Source: Dyella subtropica
GTDB lineage: Bacteria > Pseudomonadota > Gammaproteobacteria > Xanthomonadales > Rhodanobacteraceae
NCBI RefSeq assembly: GCF_026283965.1
Contig: NZ_JAPDPD010000012.1
Location: forward strand, 113,841 to 177,840
Length of the DNA stretch: 64,000 nt
Reading direction: 5' to 3'
Shown: positions 51,880 through 60,636 of the stretch, one piece after another
Position numbering within the stretch: the first letter of the stretch is position 1
Layout of the letters: each line of letters starts with the position of its first letter
The notes under the pieces: model-generated
Told to the model about the DNA's origin: nothing
The model's input: only the letters and a program-made list of their open reading frames with translations
Database searches by the model: none
Position numbers and translations under genes: made by a program

Positions 51880-52023
51880 GGCGGTTTCCAAGGCGGGAAA
51901 GCCGCTCATTATAGCGGCCCGGGCGGGCCGTGACGGTATGGGGCGGTGGGCGCGTCCGGAGATTTTAGATGGCTAAACCTGGACGGCTAAACGTCGAGAG
52001 GGCGCCGATACTGGCGCAGCAAA

Positions 52024-52320
52024 TTACAGCAGGCCGTGCGCGGCGAGCTTTTTGCGCAGGGTGGCGCGGTTGATGCCGAGTACAGCAGCAGCGCGGCTCT
52101 GGTTGCCGTCATGCCAGGCCAGCACTTCGCGCAGAAGCGGGCCTTCGACTTCGCGAATGACGAGCGCGTGCAAGCCTTCGTCGCATTCGGTATCGCCGAT
52201 GTCGGCGAGATAGCGACGGACGGTGCGGCTGACGCATTCGCTCAACGCGCTCTGCGACGAGGTCTCTTTCGCGGCCTCTGAAGCAGGCAGTCTGACGGCG
52301 TTCACTGGCATTTCCCTCAC
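52024..52320 (-). CDS. fis: Nucleoid-associated DNA-binding protein Fis
   Basis: A 98-residue Fis protein, the normal family length. The C-terminal helix-turn-helix is GNQSRAAAVLGINRATLRKK (about 72-91). The central dimerisation helices contain LSECVSRTVRRYLADIG and LHALVIREVEGPLLREVL. Fis bends DNA and tunes rRNA and recombination loci. A GTG (52320) or an ATG three codons later could start it. It sits between the DUF3426 gene and purH on the same strand, the common Xanthomonadales order. Confidence 0.93.
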   Translation of the reverse strand: MREMPVNAVRLPASEAAKETSSQSALSECVSRTVRRYLADIGDTECDEGLHALVIREVEGPLLREVLAWHDGNQSRAAAVLGINRATLRKKLAAHGLL

Positions 52321-52469
52321 GTTCTACACAGCGACTACGTGGGTCGCTGTATGTTTTTTGGCTGATACCGCGGGCGGCGGCTCGCATGGAACGCCGGGTG
52401 CAGCAGGACGAAGGGGGGGAGTTTACCCTCGCGCATGGAGAAATTTAAGTACTGAGTTTCCTAAGAAAC

Positions 52470-52545
52470 TCTGGATTAGGTCTTGCTATTCGAAATCGAG
52501 CTCGAACGCTACTGGGTCTTGCTATTCGAAACCAAGTTCGAATGC
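52470..52545. repeat. 36-bp tandem duplication over the DUF3426 gene end
   Basis: The minus strand reads GCATTCGAACTTGGTTTCGA-ATAGCAAGACCCAGT and then again GCGTTCGAGCTCGATTTCGA-ATAGCAAGACC. The second copy, just past the stop, still encodes VAFELDFE and its own TAG. It is a tandem duplication of the gene's terminal codons that has diverged by a few bases. Confidence 0.85.
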
Positions 52546-53322
52546 GACGGCCTTGTTGCCCGGGTCCTCCACTTCCAGCACCAGTGCGGTGCTATCGCCC
52601 GCCGGCAGTCCGCGCAGCAGGGTGGCGCCGTCGCCGAGGTACTCGTTCGGGCGCAGGCGGCGCATGGCGATCCGCTTGCCATTGATGTCGGACAGGGTGA
52701 CCACGACCACCGGCCAAGGCTGGTCGAAGTGGGCATCGTTGCGCACGGTGGCGCTGATCAGCAGTGCGCCGGGCACGGATGGATGCGCCTGCACGTCGCG
52801 CGCCAACAGGCGCAGATGTTGCACGTCCTGCACCAACGGTAGGTGACAGCCCAATTGTGTGCAGACGGTGCGCAGCCAGGGGCCGGCGATGGGGTCGGCT
52901 ACCAGGGCATCGCGTTTGGCCCATGTCAACTGCGCGCACAGCAACAACAGCAGCACGAGACAGGCGAGCAACCAGGGCCAGCGGCGTCCGCCGCCGCGCG
53001 GGTGCGTTGAACGCGCAAAGCGTGGCGAGAACCCCTGTTGCGAGAAGCCACCCCCTTCGCGGTCCACCGTGTTCGCGGTATCGGCGGCAAAGATCGGTTC
53101 CGCGCGTGGACGGTAGACCGCCGATTCCACCCGTGGCGGATGCCCCGACGCTACGCGCTCCGATAGATGCTGGAACGGCTCGGGCGGCAGCTGGCTGCTC
53201 AGCGTGGCGAGTGCATCGAACCTGGCCTGGCAATGTCCGCACACGACATGACCACGCGCCTGCGCAAGCGTCTCCGCGTCCATCGAGAACACGGTCAGGC
53301 AGTCGGGACATTGGGCGTACAT
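52522..53322 (-). CDS. Zinc-ribbon (MJ0042-type) and DUF3426 membrane protein
   Basis: A 266-residue protein. An N-terminal zinc ribbon has CPDC (about 5-8) and CGHC (about 28-31) as its four ligands. After a disordered region comes one membrane helix (about 115-137, WLLACLVLLLLLCAQLTWA) and a periplasmic DUF3426 beta domain (LRTVCTQLGCHLPLVQDV and WPVVVVTLSDINGKRIAMRRLRPNEYL). The family lies between prmA and fis in many gamma- and betaproteobacteria, as here; its function is unknown. The final codons are tandemly duplicated beyond the stop. Confidence 0.88.
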   Translation of the reverse strand: MYAQCPDCLTVFSMDAETLAQARGHVVCGHCQARFDALATLSSQLPPEPFQHLSERVASGHPPRVESAVYRPRAEPIFAADTANTVDREGGGFSQQGFSPRFARSTHPRGGGRRWPWLLACLVLLLLLCAQLTWAKRDALVADPIAGPWLRTVCTQLGCHLPLVQDVQHLRLLARDVQAHPSVPGALLISATVRNDAHFDQPWPVVVVTLSDINGKRIAMRRLRPNEYLGDGATLLRGLPAGDSTALVLEVEDPGNKAVAFELGFE

Positions 53323-53425
53323 GGTGCAAGTAGAGTCGGTCGCGGTGCGACCTGTAAAGAGTCGAGGCGGAAGAAAGCGTGGATATGGAACGGTGTCCCG
53401 CTTTTCCCCTTGGGGCTTCCTGCTG

Positions 53426-54373
53426 TTAGCGCCTCTTGCCGCTGATACGCACCCAGTCTTCGCGGGTGTCTACACGCAATTCATCGAACCATTCGGCATA
53501 GCGCTGCAGGAGTTCTTCCTCCTGGCCCTTGAGAATGCCGGAGATGGCGAACGGCGCGCCCGGTTTGGCGGCAGCGGCGAAGGTCGGTGCCAGTTCGCCG
53601 AGCGGGCCGGCGAGGATGTTGGCGATGAACACCTCGGCAGGCGACGCGCATGGATGCGCTAGTGCCGCGGGCGCAGGATGCGCAGGAGCGGCCTCCAGAA
53701 TGAGGTCTTCCGGCAGGAAGAGTGCCAGCCGCTCGGCGACGTCGTTGCGTTCGGCATTGTCGGCCGAGGCGATGAGCGCTTGCGGATCGTTATCGACGCC
53801 GATGGTGCTGGCTGCGCCCAGTTTGAGCGCGGCGATGGCGAGGATGCCGGAGCCGCAGCCGTAGTCGATCAGGGTCTTGCCGGTGAGATCCTGGCCGTCC
53901 AGCCACTCCAGGCATAGCGCTGTCGTGGGATGCGTGCCGCTGCCGAAGGCCAGGCCGGGGTCCAAGCGCACGACCACGCTGTCGTCATCGGTCGGCGGTT
54001 CAATGTTCCACGGATAGATCCACAGGCGGCGTCCGAAGGACATCGGCTTGAACTGGTCCATCCATGCACGTTCCCAATCCTCGTCGGCCACATCGCGGTA
54101 GAGCATCTGGTCCGGCTCCAACCACGGCAGCAACTCGCCCAGCGCTTCGCTGAGGCCGCGACGATCCGTGCCAGCATCGAATAGCGCGTTGAGCGTGATA
54201 GTGGGCCACAGCGGCAATTCGCCCACACCGGGCTCGAAGATCGCCTGCTCATCCGGCGTTTCCGCATCCGCATCCTGCAGGGTGACCGACAGCGCGCCGA
54301 GATCGTCGAGCGCTTCTTCCACGCGCGGCTGCTGCTCGGAGCGGATGGTGAGGGAGAGTTCGAGCCAGGGCAT
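53426..54373 (-). CDS. prmA: Ribosomal protein L11 methyltransferase
   Basis: PrmA trimethylates ribosomal protein L11. The 315-residue protein has an N-terminal substrate-binding ferredoxin-like domain (about 1-115, MPWLELSLTIRSEQQPRVEE) and a SAM-binding domain with LDPGLAFGSGTHPTTALCLEWL, the glycine motif LIDYGCGSGILAIAALKLGA, and FIANILAGPLGELAP, the PrmA version of the N-x-L-A-x-P-L motif. A short Ala/Pro-rich insertion (APAHPAPAALAHPCASPAE) precedes that motif. An in-frame start ten codons upstream is possible. It belongs to the dsbD-to-purH strand run. Confidence 0.95.
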   Translation of the reverse strand: MPWLELSLTIRSEQQPRVEEALDDLGALSVTLQDADAETPDEQAIFEPGVGELPLWPTITLNALFDAGTDRRGLSEALGELLPWLEPDQMLYRDVADEDWERAWMDQFKPMSFGRRLWIYPWNIEPPTDDDSVVVRLDPGLAFGSGTHPTTALCLEWLDGQDLTGKTLIDYGCGSGILAIAALKLGAASTIGVDNDPQALIASADNAERNDVAERLALFLPEDLILEAAPAHPAPAALAHPCASPAEVFIANILAGPLGELAPTFAAAAKPGAPFAISGILKGQEEELLQRYAEWFDELRVDTREDWVRISGKRR

Positions 54374-54427
54374 CGGTCCGGTGTTCCGCAGGAAAGCGTT
54401 CATTGTCGCCGATCGGCGGGGACGCGG

Positions 54428-54790
54428 TCAGCCAATCGGTGTTGAGCCGAGAAAGACATCGAAACGATCGTAGTGATCGAGCGCCATGGCGAAATCGGCC
54501 ACATCGGAGAGTGGCTGGTGCTGCCGCTGCATGCGAAGCACGTCGGCGAAGGCCGCAGCCTCGATGTAGTGATGCAGCTGATGTTCGGCGGCGAACGGTG
54601 GCAGCGCCTCGCCATCCTGATCGACCAGTAGATCTTCCTCGTCAGTGGCGCTGGCGAGATACAGCCGGCACGACGACTGGGTAATGGCGCCGCGGATGTA
54701 GACCCAGCTGTAGCGGTCCAAGCCGTCGCCTTCGTCGCAAGCGGCGGTGATGGCCTCGATGGCTTCGTGCAGGGTCAGTAGTTCGGACAT
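54428..54790 (-). CDS. Conserved small acidic protein of unknown function
   Basis: A 120-residue soluble protein, acidic, opening MSELLTLHEAIEAITAACDE. It contains SWVYIRGAITQSSCRLYLAS and a helical C-terminal half (FAAEHQLHHYIEAAAFADVL). I do not recognise a named family. It is placed between accC and prmA on the same strand, 49 bp after accC and 54 bp before prmA, so it is probably in the same transcript. The longer upstream extension of the frame overlaps accC and is unlikely to be translated. Confidence 0.65.
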   Translation of the reverse strand: MSELLTLHEAIEAITAACDEGDGLDRYSWVYIRGAITQSSCRLYLASATDEEDLLVDQDGEALPPFAAEHQLHHYIEAAAFADVLRMQRQHQPLSDVADFAMALDHYDRFDVFLGSTPIG

Positions 54791-54839
54791 ATCGCGATTC
54801 CGCATCGGCGAGCCGCCGCAACGGCTCGCCGATGATGGC

Positions 54840-56204
54840 TCAGTGCGCGGACGGGTGCTCTTTCTGCTCGGCCATGCGCTTTTCCAGGTAGTGGATGTTC
54901 TGTCCACCTTGCTGGAAGCCGACGTCGGCCATGATGCGCTGCTGCAGCGGAATATTGCACTTCACGCCTTCGATCACCGTTTCGGCGAGGGCGAGGCGCA
55001 TGCGCGCGATCGCCGTTTCGCGATCGGGGCCATGCACGATCAGCTTGCCGATCATCGAATCGTAGTTCGGCGGGATGCGGTAGCCGTCATACAAATGCGT
55101 GTCCACGCGCACGCCGGGGCCACCCGGGGCCTCAAAGCGCTTCACCGTGCCGGGGCTGGGCAGGAAGTTGTCCGGGTCCTCGGCGTTGATGCGGCATTCG
55201 ATGGAGTGGCCGCGGATGACGATGTCTTCCTGCTTGATCGACAGCTTCTCGCCGCCGGCGATCAGCAGCTGCTCGCGCACCAGGTCGACGCCGGTGATCA
55301 GCTCGGTCACCGGATGCTCCACCTGGATGCGGGTGTTCATTTCGATGAAGTAGAAGTGGCCGTTCTCGAACAGGAACTCGAACGTGCCCGCGCCGCGGTA
55401 GCCGATGCGCAGACAGGCATCGACGCAGACCTTGCCGATCTGCTCGCGCAGTTCGGGGGTGATGCCCGGTGCTGGCGCTTCTTCCACCACCTTCTGGTGG
55501 CGGCGTTGCATGGAGCAGTCGCGTTCGCCGAGGTGGATGGCGTTGCCCTGACCGTCGGCCAGCACCTGGATTTCCACGTGACGTGGGTTCTCCAGGAATT
55601 TCTCCATGTACACCTGATCGTTGCCGAAGGCCGCCTTAGCCTCCTGCTTGGTCATGGTGACGGCGTTGCCCAGGTGCGCCTCGGTGCGCACCACGCGCAT
55701 GCCACGGCCACCACCGCCGCCGGCGGCCTTGATGATCACCGGGTAGCCGATCTCGCGGGCGATGCGGATGTTTTCATCCACGTTTTCGCCGAGCGGGCCA
55801 CCGGAACCGGGCACGCAAGGCACGCCTGCGGCCTTCATGGCGCGGATCGCCTCCACCTTGTCGCCCATCAGGCGGATCACGCTGGCGGTGGGGCCGATGA
55901 AGATGAAACCGCTCTGCTCCACCTGTTCGGCGAAGTCGGCGCGCTCGGAGAGAAAGCCATAGCCCGGGTGGATGGCCTGGGCGTCGGTGATCTCGGCCGC
56001 GGCGATGATGCGCGGGATGTTGAGGTAGCTGTCGGCCGATGGCGCCGGGCCGATGCAGATCGCTTCGTCGGCCAAGCCGACATGTTTGAGGTTACGGTCT
56101 GTGGTGGAGTGCACCGCCACGGTCTTGATGCCAAGACTGTGGCAGGCGCGCAACACGCGCAGGGCGATTTCGCCGCGGTTGGCGATGACGACCTTTTCTA
56201 ACAT
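54840..56204 (-). CDS. accC: Acetyl-CoA carboxylase, biotin carboxylase subunit
   Basis: AccC carboxylates biotin on AccB with ATP and bicarbonate, the first half-reaction of malonyl-CoA synthesis. The 454-residue protein shows [20 protein letters not shown], the ATP-grasp glycine loop [33 protein letters not shown], and the catalytic [20 protein letters not shown]. It starts 7 bp behind accB, and both are expected in one complex with AccA/AccD, which are not in this window. The C-terminus ends [17 protein letters not shown]. Confidence 0.97.
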   Translation of the reverse strand: MLEKVVIANRGEIALRVLRACHSLGIKTVAVHSTTDRNLKHVGLADEAICIGPAPSADSYLNIPRIIAAAEITDAQAIHPGYGFLSERADFAEQVEQSGFIFIGPTASVIRLMGDKVEAIRAMKAAGVPCVPGSGGPLGENVDENIRIAREIGYPVIIKAAGGGGGRGMRVVRTEAHLGNAVTMTKQEAKAAFGNDQVYMEKFLENPRHVEIQVLADGQGNAIHLGERDCSMQRRHQKVVEEAPAPGITPELREQIGKVCVDACLRIGYRGAGTFEFLFENGHFYFIEMNTRIQVEHPVTELITGVDLVREQLLIAGGEKLSIKQEDIVIRGHSIECRINAEDPDNFLPSPGTVKRFEAPGGPGVRVDTHLYDGYRIPPNYDSMIGKLIVHGPDRETAIARMRLALAETVIEGVKCNIPLQQRIMADVGFQQGGQNIHYLEKRMAEQKEHPSAH

Positions 56205-56211
56205 GGGCATG

Positions 56212-56667
56212 TCAGGCGATCACGAACATGGGCTGGTCGAACTCGACCGGCTGGCCGTTCTCGACGAGGATGGCTTGCACCGTGCCGGCGACGTCGGCCT
56301 CGATCTGGTTGAACATCTTCATCGCTTCGATGATGCCCAGCGTCTCGCCGGCCTTGACCTGCTGGCCGACCTTGACGAACGCCGCTGCGCCCGGGGTGGA
56401 CGAGGCGTAGAAGGTGCCGACCATCGGCGCCTTGACCACGTGGCCGGCCGGCAGCGCGTTGGCGGCAGGGGCGGCTTCGGCGACGGGGGCGGCGACCGGA
56501 GCTGCCACGGGTGCGGGCGCGGGTGCGGCGATTGGCGCAGCCATGGTCATGCCGCCCTTGGGTACGCGCGACAGGCGAACCACTTCTTCGCCTTCCTTGA
56601 TCTCGAGTTCCGCGAGGTTGGATTCCTCAAGCAGGTCGATCAGCTTCTTGATCTTGCGCAGGTCCAT
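56212..56667 (-). CDS. accB: Acetyl-CoA carboxylase, biotin carboxyl carrier protein
   Basis: AccB is the biotin carrier of acetyl-CoA carboxylase. The 151-residue protein has an N-terminal helix segment ([20 protein letters not shown]), an Ala/Pro-rich linker (about 42-75), and the biotinyl domain with Lys117 in the EAMKM motif ([15 protein letters not shown]). The domain thumb [15 protein letters not shown] is present. It is coupled to accC, 7 bp away, and follows aroQ by 68 bp. Confidence 0.97.
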   Translation of the reverse strand: MDLRKIKKLIDLLEESNLAELEIKEGEEVVRLSRVPKGGMTMAAPIAAPAPAPVAAPVAAPVAEAAPAANALPAGHVVKAPMVGTFYASSTPGAAAFVKVGQQVKAGETLGIIEAMKMFNQIEADVAGTVQAILVENGQPVEFDQPMFVIA

Positions 56668-56735
56668 CGTTCAAACCTTTTCGTGGATGCCGCGGTGGCG
56701 GCAGGAATGGAAAGTCAGGGGCCGAAAGGCCGGAA

Positions 56736-57197
56736 TCAGGGGGCGATGCCCGGGGTGGGGCGGTCCAGGCGGCTGATCGCCGCCTCCAGCGCCAGCTGGT
56801 AGCTGTCCGCGCCGAAGCCGCAGATCACGCCTATCGCGATGTCCGCCAGGTAGGAGTGGCGACGGAACGGCTCGCGCGCATGCACGTTGGACAGGTGCAC
56901 CTCGATGAACGGGATGGCTACTGCGGCCAGCGCGTCGCGCAGCGCGATGCTGGTGTGCGTGAACGCGCCCGGGTTGAACAGAATCAGTGCCGTCTGCTCG
57001 TCACGCGCCTGGTGGATGCGCCCGATCAGCTCGTGCTCGGCGTTGGACTGGAACCAGGCCAGCTCGTGGCCGGCCGCCTGTGCGCGCGCGGCAAGGCTGG
57101 TGTTGATATCGGCCAGCGTGGTGCGGCCATAGATGTCCGGCTCGCGGACGCCCAGCAGATTGAGATTGGGTCCATGCAGGACCAGGATCTTTGCCAC
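56736..57197 (-). CDS. aroQ: Type II 3-dehydroquinate dehydratase
   Basis: AroQ dehydrates 3-dehydroquinate in the shikimate pathway. The 153-residue protein shows the type II markers: [20 protein letters not shown] with the catalytic Tyr, [20 protein letters not shown], and the active-site His and Arg in [20 protein letters not shown]. It precedes accB by 68 bp; the aroQ-accB-accC order is common in gammaproteobacteria. The AroE-like gene at 7835 is not linked to it. Confidence 0.96.
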   Translation of the reverse strand: MAKILVLHGPNLNLLGVREPDIYGRTTLADINTSLAARAQAAGHELAWFQSNAEHELIGRIHQARDEQTALILFNPGAFTHTSIALRDALAAVAIPFIEVHLSNVHAREPFRRHSYLADIAIGVICGFGADSYQLALEAAISRLDRPTPGIAP

Positions 57198-57348
57198 GCC
57201 GATACCTTCATCGCGACCGGGGCTCCCGGCAACCGGGCGGGAGTGTGCGCGCAGTCTGGGGATATTGTCTAGTTCGACGCAGTTCGGCGATGTTTGAAGG
57301 AGAAGTTGCCGTTAAACCGTGCGGGGGCGTATGCCGGGAGAACCCGCG

Positions 57349-57894
57349 TCAGGGCTTGGATGGCGGGGCCAGCCATTGCTCCAGCATGGCGGCATCGAGC
57401 GTGCCGCGCCGCGTGTCCAGTACGCGTCCATCGGCATCCAGCAAGACGCTGTAGGGGAGCACTTCACTGATATTGCCCAGGCACAGCGAAGTGCTGGGGC
57501 TGTCCAACCGGCCCAGCAGGATGGGATAGCCCACCGGATGGGCAGCCAGGAAATCGCGCGCACGGCCCGCATCGTCCATGGCAATGCCAACGACGATCGC
57601 GTCCTGTTCGCCGAATTTCGCCTGGGCGCGCGCCAGTGCCGGCATCTCGTCCAGGCAGGGGCCGCACCAGCTGGCCCAGAAGTTCAGCAGCACGCGCCGG
57701 CTGTGGAATTCGGACAGGCGATGTTCCTTGCCGGCGAGGTCGGGCAGCACGAGATCCGGGCGAACATCGCCTACGTTCGCGATCTGGACGCCCTCCGGCA
57801 CCTTGGCCAGGTGGCTTTCGTGCTGCAGCCAGCCGCCGACGCCTGCAACCAGCACGGCAAGGACAAGAATGGTCCAGTTGCTGCGACTCAGCAT
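57349..57894 (-). CDS. TlpA-like thioredoxin, membrane-anchored
   Basis: A 181-residue periplasmic thioredoxin-fold protein tethered by an N-terminal helix (about 7-24, WTILVLAVLVAGVGGWL). The redox motif is WCGPC with Cys77 and Cys80 in LLNFWASWCGPCLDEMPAL, and the cis-proline region reads LPYSVLLDADG. It resembles TlpA/ResA-type reductases. Position between dsbD and aroQ suggests that it receives electrons from DsbD, but a dedicated substrate (for example a cytochrome c maturation protein) is not indicated. Confidence 0.88.
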   Translation of the reverse strand: MLSRSNWTILVLAVLVAGVGGWLQHESHLAKVPEGVQIANVGDVRPDLVLPDLAGKEHRLSEFHSRRVLLNFWASWCGPCLDEMPALARAQAKFGEQDAIVVGIAMDDAGRARDFLAAHPVGYPILLGRLDSPSTSLCLGNISEVLPYSVLLDADGRVLDTRRGTLDAAMLEQWLAPPSKP

Positions 57895-57899
57895 GACGC

Positions 57900-58045
57900 T
57901 CTACCCCTCTCCCTGCTCGCAGGGGGAGGTTGGGAGGGGGTAAACCCTTGAGCCGAACTCCACGAACAGATGAGTGGCTTCACCCCTCCCCAGCCCTCCC
58001 CTGCTACACGCAAGGGAGGGGGCAGGTCACAGCGGACTTGCAGGT
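57900..58045. repeat. Small G/C-rich palindromes between tlpA and dsbD
   Basis: ACCCCTCTCCCTGCTCGCAG with GGGGAGGTTGGGAGGGGG (about 57902-57940) and ACCCCTCCCCAGCCCTCCCC (about 57983-58002) with CAAGGGAGGGGGCAGG are loose inverted pairs related to the CCCTCTCC/GGAGAGGG palindromes of the multi-hairpin modules. They could affect expression of tlpA relative to dsbD; no gene lies here. Confidence 0.45.
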
Positions 58046-58051
58046 GATCCC

Positions 58052-60259
58052 TCACCGCGCCGCCTCGGTCAGCGCCTGCTCCACTAGCGAAGAGGTCAGC
58101 ACCGTCGGCAGCTGTCGCCCTTCGCCACCGTTCTTCGGAAACACCACGTAAAGCGGTACGCCCGGGGTGTGATACTGCTGCAGGAAGGCGGTGATGGCGG
58201 GGTCTTCGTTGGTCCAGTCACCTTTCATGTACACCGCGCCGGTTTGCTTGAGCAGTGCGCGGAACGCGTCGGTGCTGAGCACGGCGTGTTCGTTGGCCTT
58301 GCAGGTGATGCACCAGTCGGCAGTCATGTCGACGAACACCGGCGTGCCTGCCTTGCGCAGCTCGGCCAGCTTGGCCGGCGTAAAGGCGACGACGCCTTCC
58401 GTCGATGCGGCGCTGCTGGCGATCGCGGCCGGCAGTTTGGCCAGGTAGTACACCGGCGCCAAGGTGAGTAGCGCCAGCACCAGCACCAGGCCGCGACTGA
58501 AGCCGCCACGTGAGCGGCTGCGCTCGAACCACCACAGCGTCATGGCGAGCATGACCGCCGCCACCAGCAGCAGGCCCACGGCATCCGCGCCGCGCTGGTT
58601 GGCCACCACCCACGCCAGCCACGCGGCGGCGAGGTACATCGGGAAGGCGAGCACCTGTTTGAGGGTTTCCATCCACTGGCCAGGCCGTGGCAGCAGACGC
58701 GCCAGCGCCGGGATGAAGCCGACCGCCAGGAAGGGCAGGGCCAGGCCCAGGCCCAGGCCAACGAAGATCAGCAAGGCGTTCAAGGTCGGCGCGGCAAGCG
58801 CATAAGCCAAGGCCGTGCCCATGAACGGTGCCGTGCAGGGGCTGGCCACCACGACCGCGAGTACGCCGGTGAAGAAGTCGCCGGCCAGGCCCGAACGGTT
58901 GGCCAGCGCGCTGCCGGTATTGCCCAGCGAGGCACCGAACTGCACCACGCCCGACATGGAAAGCGCCACTGCCAGCATCACCAGCGAAAGCACGGCTACC
59001 ACCAATGGATTCTGCAGCTGGGTGCCCCACGCCGCTTTCAGCGAGACGATCAGTAGACCGAGCGCCACAAAGCTCAGCAGCACGCCAGCGCTGTAGGCCA
59101 GGGCATGGTTACGACGGCGCGTGGGGTTCTCGCCGCTTTCGATCAGGCCGACCGCCTTGATCGACAGCACCGGCAGCACGCAAGGCATCAGGTTGAGTAC
59201 CAAGCCACCGCCAATAGCGAGCAACAGAGCGGACCACAGGCTTACGCCGAGCGGGCTTTGCGTGCGGGTCGGCGGCATTTCCGGGGCCGGGCCGGCGACG
59301 GTCTGGCCCGTGGCGGTGCTGCCGCCAGCCAGGTCGACGCTCACCGCACGGGTCATCAGCGGATAGCACAGGCCACCGTCCTGGCAACCCTGGAAGCTGG
59401 TTTCCAGTTCGATCCGCTTGTGCTGCGAGGTGTCACCGTTGATAGCGACCGGCAGTTCGACCTGGTCGAAATACACGTTGACCTTGCCGAAGTGTGGGTC
59501 CTGCTTGGTGACGCCGGCAGGCCACTGCGGCGGCTCCAGTTCGAGATCACCGGCATTTTTCAGATGTAGCGCGGTCTGGTCGCGATACAGGTAATAGCCC
59601 TTGGGCATGGTCCAGCGCAGCAGTAGCTGGTGCGGCGAGCGCGCCAAGACTTCGAAGCGGAAAGCCTGCTCGGCCGGCAGTGGCGCTGTATCCATGCCCA
59701 CCGAGGCGGTTGCCGGAGCCGAGCTGCCCAATTGATTGAGCGCGGCGCCCAAGGTCTGCGGAGCTTGGCCCGCATCTGGCCCCGAAGCGGTGATCGCGCC
59801 AGTGGGTAGCGGCAGGTCCAGCTGCTCGGTATGCGGCGGATAGCAGATCTTCGGCTCGACCTCGTGGCAACCCTGGTAGCGCACGGCGAGCTTCAGCCGC
59901 TGTGTGCCGGGGGACACGGTGTAGGGCAGGGTGGCATCGACGCCGTGGTGGTAGGTCTCCACATCGCCGAGGTATTGGTCGTGGTGCTTTTCGCCGTCAG
60001 GCAGCTGAGCCTCGGCAAGGGTTACACCCTCGCCCGCCTTGAAGTTCATGCGGCCGCGGTAGAGGTAGTAGTCGGGCGCGATGGTCCAGTGCAGCTTGAG
60101 TACGCCGGGTGTGGAGGCATCGGCGCTGAGCTTGTAAGCCTCAGTGACGGGCAGCAAGCCGTCCATATCGTCTTGCGCGAGCAGCGGTGTCGAGCCTAGC
60201 AACAGGCCAAACAGGGTCAGGAGGCGCGCGGCCCAACGGCCAGGGTGGTTCGAACGCAT
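58052..60259 (-). CDS. dsbD: Thiol:disulfide interchange protein DsbD with two N-terminal DsbD-alpha domains
   Basis: DsbD carries electrons from cytoplasmic thioredoxin to periplasmic isomerases and reductases. The 735-residue protein has a signal peptide (ending LLLGSTPLLA), two tandem alpha domains (about 30-150 with YQGCHEVEPKICYPP, and about 200-310 with FQGCQDGGLCYPL), eight membrane helices (about 345-600, the reactive Cys in LMPCVLPVLSIK and ASPCTAPFMGTAL), and a C-terminal thioredoxin domain with DWCITCKANE. Classical DsbD has one alpha domain and about 565-620 residues. The duplicated alpha domain keeps both cysteines in each copy. The promoter region ahead of it holds a double-hairpin element. 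Confidence 0.93.
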   Translation of the reverse strand: MRSNHPGRWAARLLTLFGLLLGSTPLLAQDDMDGLLPVTEAYKLSADASTPGVLKLHWTIAPDYYLYRGRMNFKAGEGVTLAEAQLPDGEKHHDQYLGDVETYHHGVDATLPYTVSPGTQRLKLAVRYQGCHEVEPKICYPPHTEQLDLPLPTGAITASGPDAGQAPQTLGAALNQLGSSAPATASVGMDTAPLPAEQAFRFEVLARSPHQLLLRWTMPKGYYLYRDQTALHLKNAGDLELEPPQWPAGVTKQDPHFGKVNVYFDQVELPVAINGDTSQHKRIELETSFQGCQDGGLCYPLMTRAVSVDLAGGSTATGQTVAGPAPEMPPTRTQSPLGVSLWSALLLAIGGGLVLNLMPCVLPVLSIKAVGLIESGENPTRRRNHALAYSAGVLLSFVALGLLIVSLKAAWGTQLQNPLVVAVLSLVMLAVALSMSGVVQFGASLGNTGSALANRSGLAGDFFTGVLAVVVASPCTAPFMGTALAYALAAPTLNALLIFVGLGLGLALPFLAVGFIPALARLLPRPGQWMETLKQVLAFPMYLAAAWLAWVVANQRGADAVGLLLVAAVMLAMTLWWFERSRSRGGFSRGLVLVLALLTLAPVYYLAKLPAAIASSAASTEGVVAFTPAKLAELRKAGTPVFVDMTADWCITCKANEHAVLSTDAFRALLKQTGAVYMKGDWTNEDPAITAFLQQYHTPGVPLYVVFPKNGGEGRQLPTVLTSSLVEQALTEAAR

Positions 60260-60337
60260 GTTGACTCCAACATCAAGGGCCGCGCCGGGGCGCAGGCATG
60301 GGGGGATTATGGCGCAGCTTCCGTTGGCGACCGTTAG

Positions 60338-60624
60338 GGAGCCTCTGATCTATTCCTACGCACCCGTCACCGCACTGTATGCGCGCATCGCACAGCACCG
60401 TCGACGAAGGCAGACTGGTGGTCTGTCGAGACGGCGGGGCGAAGCGATGCGCGCATACAGTGCGGCCCCAACGCTTCGAATCTAAGGGATGGGGTGACGT
60501 CCAGAAGGCCCGCAGGCTGCGCCGCGCGGCTTGGCAAGACAGCCAGTCTTCCCGGCGCCGCGCAACACAACCTGCGGGCCTTCTGGATGTCATGCCGGGT
60601 GCGTAGGAATAGATCAGAGGCTCC
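60338..60624. repeat. Double-hairpin element with perfect outer inverted repeats, copy 2
   Basis: This 287-bp element has a 29-bp perfect outer inverted repeat (60338-60366 with 60596-60624, containing GCCTCTGATCTATTCC). Inside, one hairpin pairs 60370-60391 with 60444-60465 (22 of 22 bp, with GCACTGTATGCGCGCATCGC), tip CAGAC-tggtg-GTCTG (60411-60425). The other pairs 60501-60516 with 60571-60586 (16 of 16 bp, CCAGAAGGCCCGCAGG), tip AAGAC-agcca-GTCTT (60536-60550). It matches copy 1 in the opposite orientation. Outer arms share CTCTGNTCTATT; hairpin bases share GGCATGAYATCCAGAAG, and TCTCGACAGAC with CAGTCTGCCTTCG is shared at a tip. It lies in the 377-bp gap between dsbD and the EamA gene. 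No protein is encoded. Confidence 0.88.
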
Positions 60625-60636
60625 ATAAATGCGGCT

